Shown here: piece after piece, positions 44,465-56,580 of the stretch
Position numbering within the stretch: position 1 is the stretch's first letter
Layout: every line of letters begins with the position of its first letter
Source: Porphyra umbilicalis
Lineage: Eukaryota; Rhodophyta; Bangiophyceae; Bangiales; Bangiaceae
Length of the DNA: 64,000 nt
NCBI GenBank assembly: GCA_002049455.2
Contig: KV918833.1
Location: 1 to 64,000 of the forward strand
Reading direction: 5' to 3'
Translations under genes and position numbers: made by a program
The notes under the pieces: model-generated
What the model was told of the DNA's origin: nothing
Database searches by the model: none
The model's input: the letters and a program-made list of their open reading frames with translations, nothing else

Positions 44465-46747
44465 ATGAGCTCTTCAGGGTCTTATGCAGCCCCCGTCGAC
44501 GGCGGTGGCCAGTCCTCTGTGCCGCCCGCGCCCAACGACGAGCGTGCTGCCTGCCACAGTGACAGCCGCTGCCATACAGCTGGCGCTGCAGCTCACGCTG
44601 GCCATCACGGCCCTCCTGCCGCCTCCAAAGACGTCGGAGAGGGTGGTACAACCTCCAAAGCCGCTGCTGCCCCTGTCGCCGTCCTCGGCTTTGTTGCAGC
44701 GGCTATCCCTCAAGCTCAAGGTGTCCGAGGCCCCGTGACTGGCGGCGGTATGCTTGCCACTGCTACAGACCGACCCCATGTCGTTGGCGGAGGCGAAGAG
44801 CTGCCAGCAGCACGCAATGAGGACGATGAGATTCAGTTTGTAAGGCGGGTGGAGCACGCGCCGGTCGCCGACGACAATGACCTGTCCGACGACGATTGAA
44901 AGAAAGATGACCACTCCTCCTCCGACGGCGAGCAGACGATCAAGTGCAGCCTCTGCCGTGTCCCCAAACCCGGCTCTGGTCGATTCTTGCCCTCCCACAT
45001 CATTTGCCCCTTTTCAAGCGCTACTGGGCTCTCCCAGGTCTACGTTCACCACGTTTGCGCCATGTGGGCGCCGGAGGTGTACTGGGAACGCAAGACGAAG
45101 GAGCTGAAAAACGTCTACAGGTCGTTCCTACGTGGTCGTCGACAGTCGTGCTCCGCCTGCAAGGAGCGGGGCGCCACCGTCCCGTGCTGCATTGAGTCAT
45201 GTACCGAGGTCTTCCATTACCTGTGCTTGGCGTCTGCGCAGTGTACTGTTCGCATGTCAGCCCACATGGCCTTTTGCCCGTCGCATCACAAGGTGGCGGC
45301 GGCAAGGCCCGGGGAGCCGCTCGTGGCGGCTGGCCTTATAGGTTTGATCATGGCGCGCCAGGTGGTGCGCTTCCCGCCGGACTCGGACGACGAGTCTTTC
45401 ACGGTCGACTCCCTCGACCTGTGGGACACACCCCACGCGTCACACACGCGGCTCCGTCGGTATGAGACCGAAATCATCTTTTCTCGGTTGTGGCTGGTGG
45501 GGTCCGTCGTACCAGAGCCTGCCGACGTCCTGGTCTCCTTCCGACAGGGCTGCTTGATGAAAGCCGGGGAGCAGATGTCCGTGCGCATCGGGCTGCGTTT
45601 CGTTACAAAGTCGGTTGCGGACTTCGTCATTGCGCGACATGCTCGTGCACAGAAAGCAGGGGCCGATATGGACCCGAATGTACCGGCATCTCGGTGCAGG
45701 AGAGCGCCTCTGTTTCTCCTCCGCAACTTTCGACATGCGCCCGTCCTCCCTGCCGGTAGGATCCGCCACGTTTCACCTATGCTACCATCGTCCCGCGATC
45801 GGAGCACAAGGGCTCAGAACAAGAGTCCTGGCGCAGCCTCGGGCTCGCGTACTCCCGCTATGGGAGATGCTGTACGTGATCGCAAGCGTGCCAACGTAGA
45901 GTCCCTCTGGGATAAGCTCGGGCAGCAGAACGCCAAGCGACAGAAGATGATGGCCAACTCTGCCGATGGCACCATGGTCACTGGCGTTGGCTCGCTGCCT
46001 AAGGTCAGTGGCAAAGCGGTGGCGGTAGATGCGGCCACCACGCACCCGGTCTACCAGATGGACCCAGCGGCGCCCGACGCGCACGTCGTCGTCGACACGA
46101 CTGCGGCGGCTCACGAGGAGGGCGTGGCGCACGCGGCGGTGCCCGTTGAGGTGGGCGTAGCCGCGCCCGACGCGCACCTCGCCCTCAGCATGGCGCCGGA
46201 TGACGCGGCGAGAACCAAGCGCGTTGAGGCGCCCGTAGAGGTGGGCGTCGCGGCGGAGGACGTGAACGTCCTAGGAGACACGGCGGCGGCGCTTGAAGTC
46301 GCGGCCACGGGACGGGTAGAGGCGCTCGTCGAGGGGGGGGTGGTATTGCCGGACGCGCACGTCCGCACCTCCACGGCGGCGGCGGTGCACGCGGCGCCCG
46401 TGGCGCACGTGGCGGAGCCCGTCGAGGTCGGCACGGCGGCGCCCGCCGCACACCTCGTCGTCGAAACTGCAGGTTTGGCTCACACAGCAGACGGCGGGGG
46501 CGTGGAGGCGCCCATCCAGGTGGGCGTGGCGGCGGTGGACGAGCATGTCCTCTTCAACACGGCAGCAATGACGACGGCTCCAGCAGGCGGTGCTGGCGCT
46601 CTCGGCAACAACGGAATGCCACCCGGGGCTCGCATGAATCGGCCATCCGTGGGGGACGCTCGAGTCAAGAAAGAGGGCGGTGCAGGTAGTGGGGCTGTCG
46701 TAGCAGTCGATGATGACGCAGTCATCATCATCAGTGACTCTGACTAG
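44465..46747 (+). CDS. ePHD zinc-finger protein with C-terminal SUMO-interaction motif, interrupted by one TGA
   Basis: ATG 44465 gives MSSSGSYAAPVDGGG. An acidic linker ends DNDLSDDD, then TGA at 44897-44899, and the same frame continues KKDDHSSSDGEQTIKCSLC. The extended PHD finger follows: CSLC, HIIC, VHHVCAMWAPEVYW, SCSACKERGATVPC, CTEVFHYLCLA, MAFCPSH, a chromatin-reader module. The middle has basic motifs (RDRKRANVESLWDKL, NAKRQKMM). Residues encoded about 46071-46590 form about six imperfect 30-residue repeats of the VEVGVAAPDAHL type. The protein ends VAVDDDAVIIISDSD, a textbook SUMO-interaction motif (hydrophobic run followed by acidic/Ser). The second part has no ATG before the zinc finger, so it must be read with the first part. 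TGA is either a nonsense mutation, a readthrough site or an error. Confidence 0.75.
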
Positions 46748-48362
46748 ATGGCTCGGGTGCATGTAGTGCTTTTTTCTGTTAGTCTTGGTCTCTTGCGGTA
46801 CGCGTCTTTCAACTGCGAGCCCATGACGAAGGCCAAGACACTGCGACCACACCCAGAGCCAAGTGGAAGAGGCGCACGCATGGACGTTCCCCTTGAAACG
46901 TGGAGGATGAGCCCAGATTCGAAAAAGGGCCAGTGTAGTCCTCACAGTGATTACGGCCGATGGGAGCCCCCCATCGGTTCTGGGAGGGCTCGACGACGCG
47001 ATTCAATTGAGTGCAGAGACCAAAGTACGCTGATGCCAACTTCAGCGTTCTTTTCTCACTTGGTCAAGGGCCCGTGGCTCTCCGTGACCAGCCCAGAAGT
47101 GATTCCCTTCCTGCGCTTCCGCGCCATGACATCCTGCCCAGTGCCAAAGCAAAGAACTGACTCGGTATCTCTCTTGGCAGCAACCCATTCAGTCGAGAAA
47201 TACTATGGAGTCACGACTGCGGCAAATACTGTGCGCCATAGAAGTAGCAGAGACTCGATCGTACGCGCGCTTGCGGGCGTGGTTGTGGTGAAACAGAGAG
47301 AAGGCGCGGTAGCAGAAGCGATGGAAATTCGCACTCCAGGCACTAATGCCTCGCGTTCCATCCCTCGCTCGCTGCATCATGAAAGTGAGATCTCTGATAG
47401 GCGAAGGGAGTTCACGTGGAGGTCCACTACCAGGTGGCGTGCAAGCGCTTTCGCTTGTTCTGTATTCTGAGTGCGAGGCAGTGGATTCCGTAGGTAGGGT
47501 GGTGCCGGTGATGAATGCGGCAGATTGACACCACCGTGCGGGGCCGGCTACTTGTGAGCGTCACGTTTGGCGGAAGTCATGATGACGGGCAAACGACACT
47601 GAGTGGTGGTCGTTGGCAAATACGTCCGTTCCTATCGGGAAAACGCATGAGAATGGCCGCGATCGAGCCTTTGCGGTCGACATTTCGTTTCGCATTCGTC
47701 CACGAGTATGCGTGCAACGTTCCCTGGATGATTGCCAGCTGAAGACACAGGTTCTGGCACACATCTCGTCTTCCTCGCCGACGCCGCAACCGCCACCGTA
47801 GTCAAGCACCGGCGGCAACATCTCTGATGTTCTCCTGCGGCATCTTGCACGCCACCACACTCGCCAGCACCTTCCCTGGAACGTGAAGGTAAGCGTACAG
47901 CGTGTGCGATGTGGCCATCGAGCAGGACTACTTGTGCTTGTCTGTTGTCACTGTTGTCAGCACAAGGCGAGCCAGTGTCTTGTAGTGCGCGCATGGGTTA
48001 AGGGTATCGACTGACCATGAAAGAGGCACTGGTCACTCCTTTTGGCAGTACGCACAGTGTTCGTGAATGCCACGCGCGTAGCGACTGGAAGCCGACGTGC
48101 GTATGCAATCCTCGTTTTTATCTTTGTCTCTTCAACCCTTTGTCAGAGGCCTTCCTTGGCTATAAGTGTGCCGTCCCATATCCCAGTCCGCAGCGTCCTG
48201 AAGTGCCACCACTCAGCGTCGTCGTGGACGTCCACTCTCTTTGGACTCCCGGGCTATTTCATTGCTCTCCATCTTTCTGTACGCGGGCACAATTGGGGAG
48301 CAATCAGAGACGTCGTCTCCTGTCCTAACGAGCGGCCCGCCGCTCCTGGCGGCCGCAGTCGG
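46748..48362. other. Intergenic, no supported gene
   Basis: About 1.6 kb of mixed composition. Short ORFs lack conserved features. Confidence 0.35.
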
Positions 48363-49061
48363 ATGGCCGGCCGCCGTCCTCTATCTCCTCGCAAGGTGGG
48401 CTTCCCTCCCAGCTTCTTCTCCAGCATTCAACATGGAGTGGCTAAATCCACCGGTCGTGGCCGCTGCTCGCGGACTTCCTTTGTGTCGGTTGGGTGGGAC
48501 GACCACCACGACGCACCGTGGGACCGAGACGCTGAGACGCTATCACCACAGCCCGCGGTTTTCTTCAAGCCCTGTGGCGATGGTGCGGACGCTGTCTCCT
48601 CTGCTCTGTCGCGCCGGCGGCGCCGATGCACTGGCGGCACGCCAGATCGAACCGATGCAATGGGAGCCCTGGGGCCCCCAAATGGAGCATCCTCCTGGCC
48701 TGCTGCTTGCGCGTCACACGCAAGGCAAGTCAAGTCGCCGGCAGACATGGCCCGTGTGATGGCCGCAGCGGCCGAGGCCAAAGCAACGGCGGTGCTGATG
48801 TGTCCCCTCACCATTCGTGCAGCAGCTGATAAGGTGATTGAAGCCGAGCAGAAGGTGATGGCGGCTGTCCGGGTGGCTGATGAGGAGCTTGAGAGCGCAC
48901 TTGGTGCAGCAGAGGCTGCCGCCGCCGAAGCCAAGGCAGCTGAGGAAGCGGCCGCGCAAGACGCGGCGGCGGGTATGGCCGAGGAAGCAACAGCATCCGT
49001 GGCGGCAGACGCCGGGATGCCGGTTGTAGTGTACCTGTCTCCATTGTCTGAGTGGGAATGA
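48363..49061 (+). CDS. Ala/Glu-rich hypothetical protein
   Basis: 232 aa from ATG 48363 (MAGRRPLSPRKVGF). The first half has basic and polar residues; the second half is a long amphipathic helix (VIEAEQKVMAAVRVADEELE, then AAEAAAAEAKAAEEAAAQDA), likely coiled coil, ending PVVVYLSPLSEWE. The frame is open upstream to 48042. No recognised domain. Composition resembles other proteins in this genome, so I regard it as probably real but unassigned. Confidence 0.4.
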   Translation: MAGRRPLSPRKVGFPPSFFSSIQHGVAKSTGRGRCSRTSFVSVGWDDHHDAPWDRDAETLSPQPAVFFKPCGDGADAVSSALSRRRRRCTGGTPDRTDAMGALGPPNGASSWPAACASHARQVKSPADMARVMAAAAEAKATAVLMCPLTIRAAADKVIEAEQKVMAAVRVADEELESALGAAEAAAAEAKAAEEAAAQDAAAGMAEEATASVAADAGMPVVVYLSPLSEWE

Positions 49062-50254
49062 CTAGTAAATCGCAGGAACAGAATGCCTGGTGGACACGAA
49101 GCCGAAAGGGGATACAACGGCGACACTTTCTGACTGCGCCTCCACTCTTAAACGCGACGTGGTGACAAGAAGCACAAAAAGTCCGTCGGTGTGTACGCGG
49201 GGAACGCGTGGATCGCGCAGACGGAAATGGTGGGCACAGGCAACGACATTTATTGAGCTACGCAAGGAAGCGGCCTGCTCTTGTCTCAACACCAGGGGCT
49301 TTTTAATCTGTCACTCTTCATAGAATCTGAATATACTCCAGTTGCGCTGACATGCACTCAGATTTGAGTTTTTGATGATATCATGTATCTGGATTCGTAT
49401 CTGACCTCGTCGGTCGGATTCAGGATCAGCATTATATTCGGATATGTCATCGCTCCGATTTCGATTATAATCTGTGTACCTAGAGTGAGTATATGCCGTC
49501 CGAGGACACTTCTGCGCAAATAGGGATCGATGCATGTACCAACGAGAGGTTGACCGACGACGCCGCCAACACAGTCCAGCGCCAGCCAACGTACGTTTTG
49601 AGGTGGTCTCAATCTCCTGGGAAACTGGAGTGGTATGGTGTACCTGCACAATTCCAGCGTGCAAACTAACATCTACAATCTCGTCGTCGGACACAGAAAG
49701 ATTTGTGGTGCTGCGGGCAGTGCTCCCAAAGTCACGACGAGTGCTCGTCGGGGTGCAACAGTGGACGACGCTGGAGGGTGTTGTGACATCAAAGAGGCGC
49801 AGTTTTTATGCGACGAGAAGCAGGGCGGCAGGGCTGCTCCTCACGCGAAGGGGATAGGATCATGCTGCGGATACCCAAACACCTTCACGTCGTGGTCCGG
49901 GCATCCGGCTCAGGTGTGCCAGACACATTTCTCTCTTAGTTGCGAAGGTCCAGCCCCTATCGCATATCTGGTAGCCAACATTGGCATCTTGTTCGCCTGC
50001 GGCGTCGCAAGGGCTGCCCCAGACTGTTGTTGTAGCGCACAGCCCATTCCGGGAGTCGGATAAACTCAGGAAAAGTATCTCCACTCTGATTACATTATAT
50101 CCTGACCTCAGAGAATTATTAAGGCACATTATAATCGTCGGTGCATGGACAGAGTAAATTAAGAATACGCAGCTACGGCATGAATATGGATATATCCGAG
50201 TATACTGTGCGGATATATCTAGCTCAACTTTATCCACCTCAGCCCCTGCTCAAC
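49062..50254. other. AT-richer region preceding transposase fragment
   Basis: Distinctly lower GC, with repeated GGATAT/ATATCC and GAATATACTC-like words at 49325-49480 and 50080-50230. Probably old transposon sequence bordering the Harbinger fragment; I could not pair clear termini. Confidence 0.35.
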
Positions 50255-51017
50255 ACCGTCGCTCAACGTCATGCACCAGTCGCCGCTGTACCTGGACGTT
50301 CCTGGCGGTCGGTGGCCGCCGCGCAACAAGCCCTACATGATAAATGGCCACACGCGCACGCTGCCCTACTACCTCGTCGACGGGAGTTACCCGCGCTTCG
50401 CTTTCCTGATCTCGCCTCACCGTAAGCCGTCCACCGAGGAGCAGACGACGTGCAACCGCCTCCAAGAGGCCATCTGGAAGGACGTGGAGCGCCCGTTTGG
50501 CGTCCTGATGAAGCGCTTTCATGTTGCGCTCCACCCTGGGCGCTACCGCTCTGTGTCGCAGCTGGTGACGACGTACAAGGCCATCTGTATTTTGCACAAC
50601 ATGTGTGTCGAGATCCGTCGTAGCACCTTTTTGAGCCGCCGTCGACGTGAGGCGGGGGGTGATGGTGGAACTAACTGTGTCGTAGGCGGCGACGCCGGTG
50701 GCGAGTCGGATGGCGGGGATGGACAGAGTGGTGGGGCGCATGCTGTCGGTGGTGCTGCCGCCGGGGGACCTGCACCTGGCGGCGCTGCTGCCGACGGCTC
50801 CGGCGGCGTCGCGGCTGCAATGGGCAATATCGACGCCGCCGGCAACGCACCTCCTGCTCTGCATCCGGCCCCTCACCCGCCCGCCGCCGGCATGGCTGCC
50901 AACTTTGACGCGTGGGCTGAGACACAGAACCCGGCGGAGTGCGAGAGCCTGCGCGACGACCTGACTGCGGACATCTTCCGGGACCGAGGCGATCTGCTTG
51001 CCCCTTACATTGGGTAA
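50255..51017 (+). pseudogene. 5'-truncated PIF/Harbinger transposase (DDE_Tnp_4)
   Basis: Homology begins abruptly at SLNVMHQSPLYLDV (normally NDLNV...SPLF) and continues YYLVDGSYPRFAFL, CNRLQEAIWKDVERPFGVLMKRF and YKAICILHNMCVE, the C-terminal half of the Harbinger nuclease including the VER acidic position. The first catalytic half and the partner MADF/Myb gene are absent, and the usual Asp of NDLNV is missing. A Gly/Ala-rich linker (50650-50890) leads to an acidic tail ending RGDLLAPYIG. The first ATG is at 50271, but homology starts before it, so this is a remnant. The open frame from there on is intact. Confidence 0.75.
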
Positions 51018-53407
51018 CACGTAGTACATGATAGAGGAGGCATACAACGGTTTTTCTTTCCCCACTGGTCAGGGTTTTTTTTTTTTCCAACACACTCTTG
51101 CGACGACCGTGTCTACGGGAGCGGCGGGAGACTCCGGCTCCGGCCTCAGTGGCGTCGCAGTAGGTGGTGCGTGGGTCCTTGTCAAGTGCAAGGTGGGGGA
51201 TAGTGGGCGGATATCGGCGGGTGCGCCGGTGGGCGTTGCGGGGCGTGGGGGTGCCCGACGGGTGCGGGGGTGAGTCGCGGCGTTCGGCGGGCCAGACGAA
51301 ACGGCCATTGTAACAGGGCCGGCCCGCTGGCGAACGCCATCGGCTCGGTGGCGGCGGGCGGCCGCCACGGCCAGCCCGCCGTGAGCAGCCCGTGCCGGCT
51401 GGCAGCGTGTCGGAGGCGGCGGGCAGAGAGGGGCTGTCAGAGGTGGCGGGTAGCTGGGTGTGGCGCGGCGCGCGTGCGGAGTGCGCGGTGTCGGGCGTGC
51501 CGTCTGTGCGGCGGCTGTCGTGGTAAGGTGCGGTGGATAGTCGGGCGCGGTGGTGGGCGTGGGGGGGCGGGGGGATTGTCGGGTGCGGGGCCTGGTGCGG
51601 TGAATTGCGGGCGAGTGTTGGGTGCAGTGGCGGGCAAGCGGTCGGTTCGGCGGCGGGCGTGGCGTGGGGAGGGCGCGTTCTCCACAGGCGGTGGGGCGGT
51701 TCGGCGAGCGGGAGGCGGCCGCAACGGCCAGCCCGCCGCTCCCAGGCCGCTGACGGCCAGCACATCTTTGGCGGCAGTGGCGTTGTGCGGCGGGGTCGTG
51801 GGTGCCGGCCGGTGCGGGGGATGGCGTCGTGGGGGCGGTGGGCCGCGTGCCGGGTGGGGGGGGGCAGTGCGGTTCGCGGTCCGCGGCGCCAACGGCGCGC
51901 CCGCCGTGCCCAGCCAGCTCTGGGCCGCCGCCGCGCCGCGTTGGCGGTGGCGGGCGGTCAGCGGCGGCGGTTGTCGCAGACGCAGGTGGCGGCGGCTCCG
52001 AGCGGTCGCTCCGCGGCGGCGGCGGCGGCAGCGGCTCGTTGGGGCGGCAGCCGCGGCCGCCGTGACGGACGCCGCGACGGACGCCGTCGCCGGGAGCAGT
52101 ACCACAGCGGTAGACGCCCGCCACAGGGGCCGCTGGCCGCCGCAGCCGCCGTCCGTCGCCATCAGCTGGGACGCGCCGCGGATGCGGACGCGTCGCAGGC
52201 GGCCGCACCTGCGACCTTCTGCTAAGTCGGGCGGGCGGCAGCGCGTCAGGCTCGTGCGCCACAGCTCTTTGGCCGCAGGGAACGCCTTCCGCCCGAAATT
52301 GCGGTAATAAATGAACATTTCTGCCTGCACGTAATATCAACAAACTTTTTGTCTTTACGAAAAGCAGGTCTCGGCACGAATCCAAATGATCGTTCTCCAA
52401 TGTGTCTCGAGACGGACCCGGTCCAATCAAAAGCGTCCATGTCTGAACAGAGCCCTAAATCACGAGTGTAGATCCCCTTCCGTGATCGCTTCAATAACGT
52501 AAAGAACCAATCAGCACACTTGGTTTGGTAAATCGGTGCAAGGCTTTCTTTAGCGTAGTCCCTTAATAACGATTCTAAGTCACATCATTGGTCCTGGTGA
52601 TGCTGTTCAAGTCGTCAGCATCCAATGGATGGTCGTGGGCAGGAGCCCCTGCGCAAACGAAGCGGGACGGGACCTGCAGACATTTAGTCACTAGAACTTC
52701 GCTGCTTGCCCTGAGGCCAGGTGGTGGGGATCTGCACGCCTTGTCGTGAGGCCGTGAGCCAGAGATCTGGGGGCGTGGACGGGGGTGCGCAAGACGAGGC
52801 AAGGCCATTGGAGCCGCACAGAGGGGGGCGGCATCGTCAACAGGAGGTGACTGGCGCGGCCCGTCGGATCAGCAGCCCTTTGTCTGCCGATGCAATGCGC
52901 ACTTCGGCATGAAAACAGTCCGGCTGAGGGTGCCAACCAAGCATTTCCACACAGTTACGGGGAGCCCAAGACGCTGGGATTGCATGACTCTGCGAGCTCA
53001 GTACCCCGCTGAAAAGGGCTCCCTCGATGCATCCAGCTCGCGGAGCGATGGACTTTGGGACCTGCCCCGGGGAACTGTGGGAGGCGCTGGGCGTGCAAGC
53101 GATCTACGGCGTGAACCGCAGGCCTATGGCTGCTACAAGAAGGAGGCCATCCTAGTCTTGTCTGCGTCGCCCTGTCGCACAGATTCTCCCGTCAGCCTAC
53201 CCCCCCCCCCCCCCCGCCCCGTTCCCCCGCCAGCCTTGGTCCGTGTCACGGCCTGCCCCTGCCGCGCCCACTGTGACTAGGCTTGCACCAACGCTCTCGC
53301 CTCCGCGCACGGCTCTGCCCACCGCAACCTCACTCCCCACTCACCTCGTCGTGTGCCCCCAACTCCGCCCCCATCTGCTCCTGCCACTGCCCCTCCCTCC
53401 CGCCGCA
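51018..53407. other. GC-rich low-complexity DNA then spacer
   Basis: 51070-52280 is very GC-rich with long open frames on both strands but no domain. Phrases like GGCCAGCCCGCCG recur near 51371 and 51730. 52300-53400 has ordinary composition, with CCCCCC runs at 53199-53220 and no gene. Confidence 0.4.
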
Positions 53408-53815
53408 ATGGCGCGGACGAAGCAGACGGCAATGCGGTCTACTGGCGGCAAGGCGCCGGCTGGTCTGGCGCGGGCTGCCGCGCGGCGGGAGACCAAGGCC
53501 GGTAGCAAGCCCGCGGTCAAGCGCCACTACCGGCCTGGCACGGTCGCCCTGCGCGACATTCGCAAGTTTCAGCGCTCGAGGGAGCTGCTGCTCAGCAAGC
53601 TCCCCTTTCAGCGACTTGTGCGCGAAGTCGCGCAAGAGTACACGAACGCACCGCGCTTCCAGGCGTCCGCCGTCCTCGCGCTGCAGGAGGCGGCCGAGGC
53701 GTACCTCGTCGGGCTTTTTCAAGACGCGCAACTGTGCGCTGTCCACGCGAAGCGCGTCACTGTCATGTCGAAGGACATCCAGCTTGCTCGCCGCATCCGC
53801 GGTGAGCGGGCGTAG
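53408..53815 (+). CDS. Divergent histone H3 variant, 135 aa
   Basis: Nucleosome core histone. It begins [17 protein letters not shown] and ends [14 protein letters not shown]. The histone fold is well kept ([75 protein letters not shown]). The tail is not canonical: K4 and K14 remain, but R8K9 is MR, K18 and K23 are lost, one residue is deleted around position 19, and R26K27S28 is RRE; K36 aligns with Ala. Loop 1 is TNAPR instead of KTDLR and is not lengthened, so a CENP-A identity is not supported. Single exon; AATGG start context. Conventional H3 genes must exist elsewhere. Function unknown; a replication-independent or stage-specific variant is an inference. Confidence 0.9.
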   Translation: MARTKQTAMRSTGGKAPAGLARAAARRETKAGSKPAVKRHYRPGTVALRDIRKFQRSRELLLSKLPFQRLVREVAQEYTNAPRFQASAVLALQEAAEAYLVGLFQDAQLCAVHAKRVTVMSKDIQLARRIRGERA

Positions 53816-53986
53816 ATTTATCTGTTTTATGAGGGACCTGCCTATAGTTCATTACCGTCATTCACTGCTGCGAGTGGCCTTGCTTGTGTGCTGGATGGAG
53901 ACGGGAAAGAAAGTGGGAAAGTTTTCGCAAGAGAAAAAAAAAGAACAAACAGGTGGACTTCCCCATCCACCCTTGTCACCGCCCCC

Positions 53987-55045
53987 TTACAGGGGCACCA
54001 AGTCAAAGCGGGCCAGCGTCGAGTGAGCCGGGCGGCCGGCGGCGACGGCGCGACGGGCGGTGGGGGCGGTGGCTGCCGTGCTCGGGGTGGCGGCTCCGCC
54101 GGCGGGCCTGCCACCTACCACTTCCCCCGCGACGTGGTCGGCGGCACGGCGCTCGCGGCGGCCGCCTTCCGCACCGCCGTCCAAGCGGCGGCGGTCGGCG
54201 GGCCGGTGCGGCGGCGGGCGGCCGCCGTCTTGCGCGCAGCAGTCGTGCTGCTGCCGGCGCCGGGGGGGGTCGCCGCCGCCATCGCCGCCGAGGCGGCCAC
54301 CCAAGTCGTGCCGTTCGTTGGCGGCGGGGGGGGGGCGGGGTCCACCCCCCCCCCGCAACCCACGAGCGGCACGAGAACCATCGCCGCTGCGGAAGACACC
54401 CCCTCCCCCGCCCCCCCCGCTGCCGGGTCAGCAGGGCCTCGGAAGCGGCGGCGCCCGGCGGGGTGGCCCCTCGCACCCCCTGCGCCGCGCCACCGTCGCG
54501 AGCGCCGACGCATGCACCCCGTCGACGGCGGCGAGGAGGGCGGCGGGTCCGCCGGCGTCTGCCCACGCGAGACCGTGGCGCAGGCCGGGGATGGCCGCAT
54601 CGTTGTCGCGCGCGGCGGCCACCACCGCCGCGCTTGCGGTGGCCACGCGCCACCCCTCCCCTGCCCCCGCCGCGGCGCGCACAAACGCGCCCACGTGGGC
54701 CGGCAGCCGCCCCGCGAGGCGCGACGCGATGGCGGCGGCGAGCGGCGGGGGAGGTGGGGGGGGGGAGGGTACCCCGACAATGCCCCCCGCGCGATGGGGG
54801 GTGCGGCCGGGGGGGTGGGGGGGGGGCCCGCCCCATTCGACAAGGTCCCGCCGCCGCCGCTGCCGCCACCGCCACCGACTATGCGGGGTCGGCGGTTGAG
54901 ATGCCGGCAGCAGCGTCCGACGGCAGCGGCACCCCCGGCAACGGCATCGCCTGGGGCGGCGCTTGCGGCGCCGCGACCGCCAAAACCGCCGCCACCACCG
55001 CCGCCGCCGAGCCGCTCGTCGCCGGTGCCTTCAACACCGGCGCCA
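53987..55045 (-). CDS. Putative minus-strand protein, unknown
   Basis: Minus-strand frames carry protein-like stretches joined across C/G runs: MAPVLKAPATSGSAAAVVAA (ATG 55045), LPAHVGAFVRAAAGAGEGWR with GLRHGLAWADAGGPAALLAA, AAAMVLVPLVGC, and a final STLARFDLVPL stop at 53987. At least two frame changes at homopolymers are needed. Ala-rich, no known domain. Plus-strand ORFs over the same interval are equally long, so the strand assignment is weak. Confidence 0.25.
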
Positions 55046-55399
55046 TGGTCGGGAGGAGGGCGGCGCGCGCCGCCGCCGCCGCCGAATGTGCGGCGGCAAA
55101 AGGCACCGCGGACGCAGAGGGTACCGCCGTCGGGGGCGGGGTAGCAGCAGAGAACTTGCCGGCAGGGAGGTGGCCACGACGGAGAGGCTCGTGCGGGAGC
55201 GGGGCGTGGCGGTGGAGAGGGGAATGGCGTCGGTGGGAGGCCACCGGTGGGGTCGGGACCGCCGGCCAGAGGCGATGGCGCCACCCGTCACAGGGTCGCG
55301 GTGGTGGCCGCACCGAGGACAGACGGCGTGAAGGGGATCAAATCTCCCCCGCGCCGCCGCCATAGTTGGCCCGTGGCGCAGCGGGGACGGGCGGCGGAG

Positions 55400-56050
55400 C
55401 CTGCCTTTTTGGCCTGCCCTAGAACTGTATGCTTTAGAATTTCCGCACTCCATTGGCTACAGCGTACGATTCTCGCATGCGATTGCACAGTGAGTAATGC
55501 CAGCATCAGCCTATTTTCTTGCGTCCCTTTCTGTTAGGCTTAACAGATATGCAAGTTCGGTGTCAGATAACGGATCTCTTGCCATGCCAGGATCCACACG
55601 AGACTCCGGAAATGAGCATGCGACAGGCACACAACATGATCACAAGACACGCAATAGCAAACTCACAAAATTTGGAAATGAATCTAGTTGGGTGGTACTT
55701 TATTTCGATAAGTGATGCATGAACGTTGCCATTCTGGGCACCATCGACATGCTTGCTTGGTGCCCCCCGCTCGAAAAGTAGGATATGAAATGTGGAGGGA
55801 GATGTACGTATTCTGGCACATTGAACTCTGTGCACACGACACAGGCCTGGCATGGGTCATGCGGGGCCATTCATTTACGGCATCGTTCGACTGATCCCGA
55901 CACTCCCGAAATAAGAAGCGTTGTGCTCGAAGAATGCGGATTCAGTTTGGTTCAAAGTTGAAAGCCTACGCTGATAAATGATGTTCGATCTTTGGGATTC
56001 TAGGCTGGCCGAACAAAACGCGTTTCGACGCGGCACAAACGCGTTCTGAT
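55400..56050. other. Intergenic, lower GC
   Basis: No supported gene; contains ordinary-composition DNA between the GC-rich block and the 39-bp array. Confidence 0.35.
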
Positions 56051-56139
56051 GCGGCACGCGTGCTGTTGGCGGCGCACGGCCGCGCCCGCGGCGACAGCCT
56101 CAGTAACCGTCGGCGACGGTGGCGGTCCGCACGGCAGGC

Positions 56140-56580
56140 GCCCTGGCTGGGTGGCGCGCCCCCGAAACGGCGGCCAGCCTGGCTATGCGGCACGCTCTCG
56201 CGGCGGGCGCCCTGGCTGGGTGGCGCGCTCGCGGCACGGCGGGCAGTCTGGCGGGGCGCCGCGCCCCAGCGCGGCGGGCAGCCTCGGTCGGCGGCGCGTC
56301 CCCGCACGGCGGGCAGCCTCGGTGGGCGGCGCGCCCGGGCACGGCGGGCAGCCAGGATGGCTGGTGCTCTCCCGCAGCAGGCGCCCTGCCTGGGCGGCGC
56401 CCCCTCCGCACGGCGGGCAGCCTCGCTCGGTGGCGCGCTCCCGTGGTGGCCGCACTGGCTGGGCGGCGCCCTCCCGCGGCGGCCGCCCCGGCTGGGCGGC
56501 ACGCTCTCGCGGCGGGCAGCCTGCCTTGGCGGCGTGCCCTCAGCACGGCGGGCAGCCTGGCTGGTGCCGCCGGGCGGAGC
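56140..56580. repeat. 39-bp minisatellite
   Basis: About eleven degenerate units of about 39 bp built on GCACGGCGGGCAGCC followed by TGGCTGGGCGGCGCG-like sequence. As 39 is divisible by three, all frames stay open and encode 13-residue repeats on both strands. On the plus strand the ORF ends in a hydrophobic tail (VVLVARTAWAAAAAAAAVIG, to 56767); on the minus strand it starts MAPITAAAAAAAAHAV. I cannot tell which, if either, is translated. Confidence 0.75.

Noticed and set aside
51069-52430. 453-codon minus ORF in GC-rich DNA
   Set aside because: Pro/Arg/Thr low complexity on both strands, no domain, no start context.
53408-53815. CENP-A identity of the H3 variant
   Set aside because: Loop 1 is not lengthened and the N-terminus keeps ARTKQTA and STGGKAP, unlike typical CENP-A.
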